Assembly: GCA_041486115.1 (NCBI GenBank)
Contig: JBGPKT010000079.1
Span: forward strand, 1 to 10,211
Length of the DNA stretch: 10,211 nt
Direction of reading: 5' to 3'
From: JACQBY01 sp041486115
GTDB taxonomy: Bacteria > Nitrospirota > Nitrospiria > JACQBW01
Below the pieces are notes generated by a model, which was given only the letters and a program-made list of their open reading frames with translations, was not told where the DNA came from and searched no databases. This document shows, piece after piece, positions 5,424-10,211 of this stretch (position 1 is its first letter; each line of letters begins with the position of its first letter). The translations under genes were made by a program, and so were the position numbers.

Positions 5424-6740
5424 ATGAGATTAAAGACTTCCATCACTGATAAATTGTTTCTGAGCTATATCTTTCTGATCATATTTAATATTGTGATCGG
5501 GACCTACGCTATCGTCAATTTAAACATGTTGAAAAATTCAAGCGACCAAATGATCAATACCGGCGTCCCTCTCCTTTTCTTTACCGAGAAATTAATGGAT
5601 TGCCTCTCTGTCCAGGAAAAGCTGGGAAAACAGTATTTTTCCTTAAAAACAGAGCTCGCCCAGAACCAGTTTGTTGCCAGAGGGGAGGAATTCAAGAATT
5701 ATTTGACCGAAATGCATGGAAAAGGGGTGGATAAGGAGATCAATGCCATCGGCAAGGTCTACGGCCAGTACCTTAATCTCTTTTCGCTTGCCCTAAAAGA
5801 AAGGGATCTGAATCAGGCGGGAATCCTCCCGTATCAGAAACAGATGAATGCCGCTCATGAGATAACGGTAAAATGGATTCAAAACCTGAAAGGGTCTTTA
5901 ATCGAGGACGAAAAAGATCAACTGGTTCATTTGAATACGATGAATCAGCGCGTCCTTTATACTCTGGTTATTTTATGCGTGGCCGGGTTGATCCTGGGGC
6001 TGGGGTTCGCCTTTCTGGTGACCTCCTATTTTACCAGGACCATTGAAAAAATCAAACAGACGACGCAGATGATTTCAAAAGGGAAGTATGATCAGTTTCC
6101 CGCCTTTGTATCCGGGGACGAGATGGGAGAATTGACCGAGTCGTTTAAATCGATGGGGAAACGTTTAAAAGAACTCGAGGCGCTTAATCTTGACGCCAAT
6201 CCGCTCAGCAGGTTGCCGGGGAATCTCGCGATTGAGAGAGAACTTCTGAAAAGAATCCAAAATCAGTCGCCCCTCGCTTTTTGTCTTCTGGACCTCGATA
6301 ATTTTAAAGCTTACGGGGATACTTACGGGTATGCAAGGGGGAGCGAGGTTTTAACGGTTGTCGCGGGGATTCTGATGCAAACAATGCAGTCGGTCGGACA
6401 AAAAGAGGATTTTATAGGCCATATCGGCGGAGATGATTTTATCTTGATTACCGAACCTGCCCGGGCACATGTTTTCTGTCAGAAAATTATTTCTGAATTT
6501 GATCAAACCATTCCCCATTACTACGATGAGGCTGACCGGAGAAACGGGTTTATTTTGGCCAAAGACAGAAATGATGTGGAGCAGAAGTTTCCGGTGATGA
6601 CTATTTCCATTGCGGTGGTGACCAACGAAAAGAGAAAATTTACGGACCCCGGAAAAATAGCAGAAATGGCGGCCCAGCTGAAGCATTATGCGAAAACATT
6701 TCCAAAGAGCATCTATGTCATTGATCAGAGGAGGAATTAA
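5424..6740 (+). CDS. Membrane HAMP-GGDEF protein with a degenerate GGDEF domain
   Basis: This 438-residue protein has a short cytoplasmic start, a membrane segment (about 11-33) and a largely helical periplasmic region of about 140 residues resembling four-helix-bundle sensors. A second membrane segment (about 177-200), a HAMP linker (about 201-252) and a GGDEF-type domain (about 262-430) follow. The signature motif reads GGDDF (335-339) instead of GGDEF. The two guanine-contacting positions known from PleD are changed (Asn to Gly298, Asp to Ser307), and the inhibitory RxxD site reads QxxD (326-329). The first metal-site Asp residues remain in LDLDNFK (290 and 292). Diguanylate cyclase activity is therefore doubtful; a nucleotide-binding or signalling-scaffold role is possible. 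The ATG at 5424 is chosen over an in-frame TTG at 5415; neither has a clear Shine-Dalgarno. It is followed by a coupled lipoprotein gene. Confidence 0.82.
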   Translation: MRLKTSITDKLFLSYIFLIIFNIVIGTYAIVNLNMLKNSSDQMINTGVPLLFFTEKLMDCLSVQEKLGKQYFSLKTELAQNQFVARGEEFKNYLTEMHGKGVDKEINAIGKVYGQYLNLFSLALKERDLNQAGILPYQKQMNAAHEITVKWIQNLKGSLIEDEKDQLVHLNTMNQRVLYTLVILCVAGLILGLGFAFLVTSYFTRTIEKIKQTTQMISKGKYDQFPAFVSGDEMGELTESFKSMGKRLKELEALNLDANPLSRLPGNLAIERELLKRIQNQSPLAFCLLDLDNFKAYGDTYGYARGSEVLTVVAGILMQTMQSVGQKEDFIGHIGGDDFILITEPARAHVFCQKIISEFDQTIPHYYDEADRRNGFILAKDRNDVEQKFPVMTISIAVVTNEKRKFTDPGKIAEMAAQLKHYAKTFPKSIYVIDQRRN

Positions 6741-6744
6741 TCTG

Positions 6745-7218
6745 ATGATGAGCGCTAAGGTATATTCCCTGGCCGGCGCATTGTTTCTGCTGGCTTCCTG
6801 TTCATCCTTGAACATGATGCGGGCCGAATCGGATTCGCCCGGCCACCAGGCTCCCGGAACCCTGGAATCGGCTCAATTCCTTTTTCAGCAAGGGAAATAC
6901 CCCGAAGCGGCCGGACAATATAAGAGGCTTGTCCGGAACAAACATCAAGCGATCGCGGAAAAGGCGCAATTCCAGCTTGCGTATACGCTTGCGTATTACA
7001 GGAACCCGAAAAGAGACTATGAAGAAGCTTTGAACGAGTTTCAAACCTTTGTAGAGCGGTTTTCGAGGAGTCCCCTGAAAGCGGAGGCGTCAAACTGGAT
7101 TTTTTTGATTGAGCAGTATATGGCCAAGAAATCGGAAAATAATAAGCTCAGAGAGGATATTAAAAAATTGGTTGGTATGGATATCGAAACGGAACAGAAG
7201 CAAGAGCGCCTCAAGTAA
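6745..7218 (+). CDS. Outer-membrane-type lipoprotein with TPR-like repeats
   Basis: This 157-residue protein begins with a lipoprotein signal peptide: a hydrophobic stretch ending in the lipobox LASC, with the lipidated Cys at 19. No aspartate follows the cysteine (next residues SSL), which is compatible with outer-membrane sorting. The mature part contains a TPR-like helix pair (about 41-65, AQFLFQQGKYPEAAGQYKRL), a second helical unit around NPKRDYEEALNEFQTFVERF, and a charged coiled-coil-like C-terminus. This resembles BamD/YfiO-like and QseG-like lipoproteins, but no specific family is claimed. The ATG at 6745 is chosen because AGGAGG (6729-6734) lies 10 nt upstream. That Shine-Dalgarno is inside the last codons of the GGDEF gene, and only 4 nt separate the two genes, so they are co-translated and probably function together. 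The 3' end overlaps ubiE by 8 nt. Confidence 0.85.
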   Translation: MMSAKVYSLAGALFLLASCSSLNMMRAESDSPGHQAPGTLESAQFLFQQGKYPEAAGQYKRLVRNKHQAIAEKAQFQLAYTLAYYRNPKRDYEEALNEFQTFVERFSRSPLKAEASNWIFLIEQYMAKKSENNKLREDIKKLVGMDIETEQKQERLK

Positions 7219-7960
7219 CCGGTTTATGGCCCGAATGAATGGCGACAATTCCTCCGGTCAGATTGATAAAAACCGCATCTTTAAATCCCGCCTCGACCAT
7301 CATCTGTTTCAGTTTTTTCTGGTCCGGAAATTTTCGGATGGAGTCGGGAAGATACTGATAAACCCCCGTCTGATCTTTTGAAACCCATTGCCCTATTTTC
7401 GGGAGTAGAACAAAGGAATAAAAATCATACAGTTTCCTCCAGAAAAAATGAACCGGTTTGGAAAATTCCAAACAGATAAATTCTCCCCCCGGTTTTAGCA
7501 CCCGGTAGACCTCGGCAAGCGCCTTGTGGATATCGCTGAAATTCCTCATTCCAAAACCGACAGTGATCAGATCAACAGAGTTATTTTTAAACTGAAGATG
7601 TTCCGCGCGGCCAAGGAGCGGAAAAATCCGAGATGAAAGCCCTCTGGCGCGAATCTTGGCTGACCCGACCTGGAGCATTTCGAGATTCAGATCCGACGCG
7701 ATGACCCTGTTCCCCTCTCCGGCTCTGGCCGCCAGTTTTATGGCGATGTCGCAGGTGCCCGAGGCCAGATCGAGGATGACCCCTTTTTTGGGAAGACGGG
7801 CGAGCCTGACCACCCTGTTTTTCCACAAATTATGGAGCCCCCCGCTCAGCAGGGTGTTATTGAGATCGTATTTTCGGGCAATCGAAGAAAACATCGCCTG
7901 GACATTTTTTTCCTTGTCGTCGAGTGCGTATTTTTGAGGTTTGACCGGGAGCGGGAGCAT
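7211..7960 (-). CDS. ubiE: UbiE/MenG quinone C-methyltransferase
   Basis: This 249-residue SAM-dependent enzyme methylates the ring of demethylmenaquinone or the matching ubiquinone precursor in respiratory quinone synthesis. Both family signatures are recognisable: YDLNNTLLSGGLHNLW (31-46) and RVLKPGGEFICLEFS (153-167). SAM motif I is VILDLASGTCDI (61-72), with Cys70 where glycine is usual (GTGD). Asp90 is the probable ribose-binding acid, and GFGMRNFSD (135-143) is typical. Which quinone is made cannot be told from this gene. The ATG at 7960 gives a normal family length but lacks a clear Shine-Dalgarno. An in-frame TTG at 7999 would add 13 residues. It is transcribed convergently to the lipoprotein gene, and the stop codon lies inside that gene's last codons. 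Confidence 0.93.
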   Translation of the reverse strand: MLPLPVKPQKYALDDKEKNVQAMFSSIARKYDLNNTLLSGGLHNLWKNRVVRLARLPKKGVILDLASGTCDIAIKLAARAGEGNRVIASDLNLEMLQVGSAKIRARGLSSRIFPLLGRAEHLQFKNNSVDLITVGFGMRNFSDIHKALAEVYRVLKPGGEFICLEFSKPVHFFWRKLYDFYSFVLLPKIGQWVSKDQTGVYQYLPDSIRKFPDQKKLKQMMVEAGFKDAVFINLTGGIVAIHSGHKPVT

Positions 7961-8029
7961 AGGGGAATATGGGTAGCATTTAACGCGGGCAGGAGTCAAG
8001 GAGAATATAAGATGGAGTAGACCGGCTGC

Positions 8030-8060
8030 TTGATTTCATGCTAATATTCTTATTTATTAT
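8030..8060 (+). promoter_or_regulatory. uvrA: Candidate promoter for uvrA
   Basis: TTGATT (8030-8035) is followed by TTTATT (8053-8058, 17-nt spacing) or TATTAT (8055-8060, 19-nt spacing). It lies in the 129-nt gap between ubiE and uvrA, about 30 nt before the uvrA ATG. No palindrome of the enterobacterial LexA-box type is visible. Confidence 0.35.
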
Positions 8061-8089
8061 CCTCGTTGATTTTAACTTAATAAGAAGAG

Positions 8090-10211
8090 ATGAATCGCAA
8101 ATTTATCAGTATCAAAGGGGCAAGGGAGCATAACTTAAAAAATATCGACGTGGAGATTCCGCGCGATCAGCTGGTTGTGATCACCGGACTCTCCGGTTCC
8201 GGAAAATCTTCCCTGGCGTTTGACACGATTTACGCCGAAGGGCAGAGGCGGTATGTCGAATCCCTTTCGGCGTATGCCCGTCAATTTCTGGAGCAGATGG
8301 GGAAACCGGACGTCGATTCGATTGAAGGACTTTCTCCCGCCATATCGATCGAGCAAAAAACCACGAGCCGGAACCCCCGTTCCACGGTGGCCACCGTCAC
8401 CGAGATTTATGACTATTTCCGTCTTTTATTTGCCCGGGTCGGCCAACCTTACTGTTACCAGTGCGGAAAGGAAATTACCGCCCAGACGATTACCCAGATG
8501 GTCGATATGGTGATGACTTATCCGCCAGGATCGAAAATTCAGGTGATGGCCCCCCTGATTCAAGGGCGGAAAGGGGAATACAAAAAGGAACTTCTTCAGA
8601 TTAAAAAGAACGGTTATGTCCGCGTCCGAATCGACGGGACGGTGGTGGACCTAGTTGAAACTCCGCCGCTTGACAAGAATAAGAAACATTCCATCGACGT
8701 GGTCGTTGACCGGATTATTATAAAGGAGGGGGCGGAAAAACGGCTAGCGGACTCCCTTGAAACTGCTCTCGGCCTTTCCGGGGGGTTGGTGATTATTGCC
8801 AGGGAGAACCAGGCCGATGCGCTGTTTAATGAAAAGCTGGCCTGCGTTTCCTGCGGAATCAGTTATCCCGAGATGGAGCCGAGGATGTTCTCTTTTAACA
8901 GTCCCCAGGGGGCCTGTCCTTCCTGCGGCGGTCTGGGAACCACGCGGGACCTCGATGCCGAGTTGATTGTTCCTGACCGAAACCTTTCTTTGAGGGAAGG
9001 GGCGGTTAAACCGTGGGAAAAAAGGGGAGCCGGGTTTTATTTTAATATGATGGAGGTACTGGCCGCCCATCTCAAGTTTGATCTGAAAACCCCGTTTAAA
9101 CAGTTAAAATCGGAATTTCAAAAAGCCATTTTATATGGAACCGGGGACGACCCCGTGACGTTTTATTATGAACGGGAAGGGAAGCGCGACACGTACCGGA
9201 AGCCGTTTGAAGGCGTGATCCCCAACCTGGAGAGGCGCTACCGGGAAACCGATTCCGTATTTATCCGCGAAGAAATCGAAAAGTATATGGCCATCCACAC
9301 CTGTACGGCCTGCGGGGGCACCCGGTTAAAGAAAGAGAGCCTGTCGATCAAGGTCGGGGAGAAATCGATTGCGGAATTAAGCCGGCTTTCCATTAAAGAG
9401 GCCGATGACTTTTTTTCTCAGCTCGACCTGTCAGAAAAAGACCGCCTGATTGCCCAGAGAATCCTCAAAGAGATCAGGGACCGGCTCGGTTTTCTGATCA
9501 GCGTGGGGGTCGATTACCTGACGCTCGACAGGACGGCGGCAACTCTCTCGGGAGGGGAAGGTCAGCGGATCCGCCTTGCCACTCAGATCGGTTCCAGTCT
9601 GGTCGGCGTCCTTTATATTCTCGATGAACCGAGTATCGGCCTCCATCAACGGGACAACGAGAGGCTTTTAAATACCCTGAAACGGTTACGGGACCTCGGG
9701 AACACGGTCCTTGTGGTTGAGCATGATGAAGAGACCATTATGGACTCCGATTATGTGATTGATATGGGGCCGGGAGCCGGATTGCTGGGAGGTGAAATCA
9801 TCTCTCAGGGGACTCCAGCCCAGATTAAAAAAGACCCCCGGTCGATCACGGGGAGGTATTTATCCGGGAACCTTTCGATTTCGCTCCCCAAAAGGCACCG
9901 TCCCGTTAAAAAGTTCTTAACCGTCAAAGGGGCAACAGAGAATAACCTCAAAGGGATCGATGCCGGCTTTCCGCTCGGACTTTTAACCTGTGTCACAGGG
10001 GTTTCAGGTTCCGGGAAGAGCACGCTGGTCATAGACGTTCTCTATAAACATCTTGCCCATTATTTTTACCGGTCCACCGAAAAGCCCGGCGCCTGCGCCT
10101 ATATTACCGGCATCGAACAGCTCGACAAGGTGATCAACATCGATCAGTCGCCTATCGGAAGGACCCCGAGGTCGAATCCGGCGACCTATACAGGATTGTT
10201 TACCCTGATTC
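8090..10211 (+). CDS. uvrA: UvrA, excision nuclease ABC subunit A (3' end beyond the window)
   Basis: An uninterrupted frame from the ATG at 8090 to the window end gives about 707 of the roughly 940 residues usual for UvrA. UvrA is the damage-sensing ATPase of nucleotide excision repair and works as a dimer with UvrB. Visible in order are Walker A of the first ATPase, GLSGSGKSS (33-41), and AEGQRRYVESLSAYARQFL typical of the family. A CYQC pair (122-125) comes next, then the zinc module with C252/C255 and C276/C279. Next are the CTACGGTRL segment, the ABC signature LSGGEGQR (486-493; more often GEAQR), Walker B in YILDEPSIGLHQRD, and the second Walker A, GVSGSGKST (637-645). A short purine run (AAGAAGAG) just before the ATG is the only candidate Shine-Dalgarno. 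The remaining C-terminal quarter, with the second zinc finger and second signature, lies outside the window. Confidence 0.97.
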   Translation, partial: MNRKFISIKGAREHNLKNIDVEIPRDQLVVITGLSGSGKSSLAFDTIYAEGQRRYVESLSAYARQFLEQMGKPDVDSIEGLSPAISIEQKTTSRNPRSTVATVTEIYDYFRLLFARVGQPYCYQCGKEITAQTITQMVDMVMTYPPGSKIQVMAPLIQGRKGEYKKELLQIKKNGYVRVRIDGTVVDLVETPPLDKNKKHSIDVVVDRIIIKEGAEKRLADSLETALGLSGGLVIIARENQADALFNEKLACVSCGISYPEMEPRMFSFNSPQGACPSCGGLGTTRDLDAELIVPDRNLSLREGAVKPWEKRGAGFYFNMMEVLAAHLKFDLKTPFKQLKSEFQKAILYGTGDDPVTFYYEREGKRDTYRKPFEGVIPNLERRYRETDSVFIREEIEKYMAIHTCTACGGTRLKKESLSIKVGEKSIAELSRLSIKEADDFFSQLDLSEKDRLIAQRILKEIRDRLGFLISVGVDYLTLDRTAATLSGGEGQRIRLATQIGSSLVGVLYILDEPSIGLHQRDNERLLNTLKRLRDLGNTVLVVEHDEETIMDSDYVIDMGPGAGLLGGEIISQGTPAQIKKDPRSITGRYLSGNLSISLPKRHRPVKKFLTVKGATENNLKGIDAGFPLGLLTCVTGVSGSGKSTLVIDVLYKHLAHYFYRSTEKPGACAYITGIEQLDKVINIDQSPIGRTPRSNPATYTGLFTLI

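Noticed and set aside
7961..7999. TTG start giving ubiE 13 extra residues
   Set aside because: The added residues do not look like the family N-terminus and the ATG at 7960 gives a normal length. It cannot be fully excluded because neither start has a clear Shine-Dalgarno.
9545..9568. Variant ABC signature GEGQR in UvrA
   Set aside because: Alanine to glycine next to the conserved glutamate is a mild change, and all other UvrA motifs are intact, so no functional oddity is claimed.
8135..10032. Several antisense frames of 70-108 codons inside uvrA
   Set aside because: They lie entirely opposite a strongly conserved coding sequence, share no recognisable motifs and reflect its codon composition.

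Overview
The window looks like a stretch of chromosome from a Gram-negative bacterium of moderate GC content. It encodes a lipoprotein with a lipobox, a periplasmic sensor with two membrane segments, UbiE and UvrA. The style resembles Nitrospirota or deltaproteobacterial-type genomes, but this is an impression and not a demonstrated assignment. No mobile element, tRNA, rRNA or CRISPR array was seen. Nearly all of the sequence is coding.

Left part (about 163-5126, all on the minus strand): a tight seven-gene operon for protein-thiocarboxylate sulfur chemistry. In transcription order it holds a small ThiS-like carrier ending GGGR, a CysK-type cysteine synthase, a MoeB/ThiF adenylyltransferase, a zinc-ribbon threonine synthase homologue, a CysO-like carrier fused to a NIL domain, a second MoeB/ThiF adenylyltransferase and a JAMM metalloprotease. 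Genes overlap by 1-4 nt or lie 10-33 nt apart. The closest characterised relatives are the CysO-CysM-Mec cysteine pathway of Mycobacterium tuberculosis and the HcyS/HcyD/HcyF homocysteine pathway of Wolinella succinogenes. This operon looks like two such modules side by side: two carriers, two E1-like enzymes and two PLP enzymes, but one protease. Neither carrier has a free C-terminal Gly-Gly. One has an extra Arg and the other a whole NIL domain after the diglycine, so the protease may have to mature both. A promoter-like site, a 7-bp dyad and a short GC hairpin followed by a T-tract lie upstream of the first gene.

Middle part (5424-7218, plus strand): a two-gene unit reading away from the operon. 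It encodes a membrane HAMP-GGDEF protein whose GGDEF domain has lost several key residues, followed by a translationally coupled outer-membrane-type lipoprotein with TPR-like helices. The layout recalls GlrK/QseG-type sensor plus lipoprotein pairs, with a GGDEF output in place of a histidine kinase.

Right part: ubiE (quinone C-methyltransferase, minus strand) overlaps the lipoprotein gene tail-to-tail by 8 nt. uvrA (nucleotide excision repair, plus strand) diverges from ubiE and runs off the window end after about 707 codons. At the extreme left, 47 codons of an upstream plus-strand gene converge on the operon.
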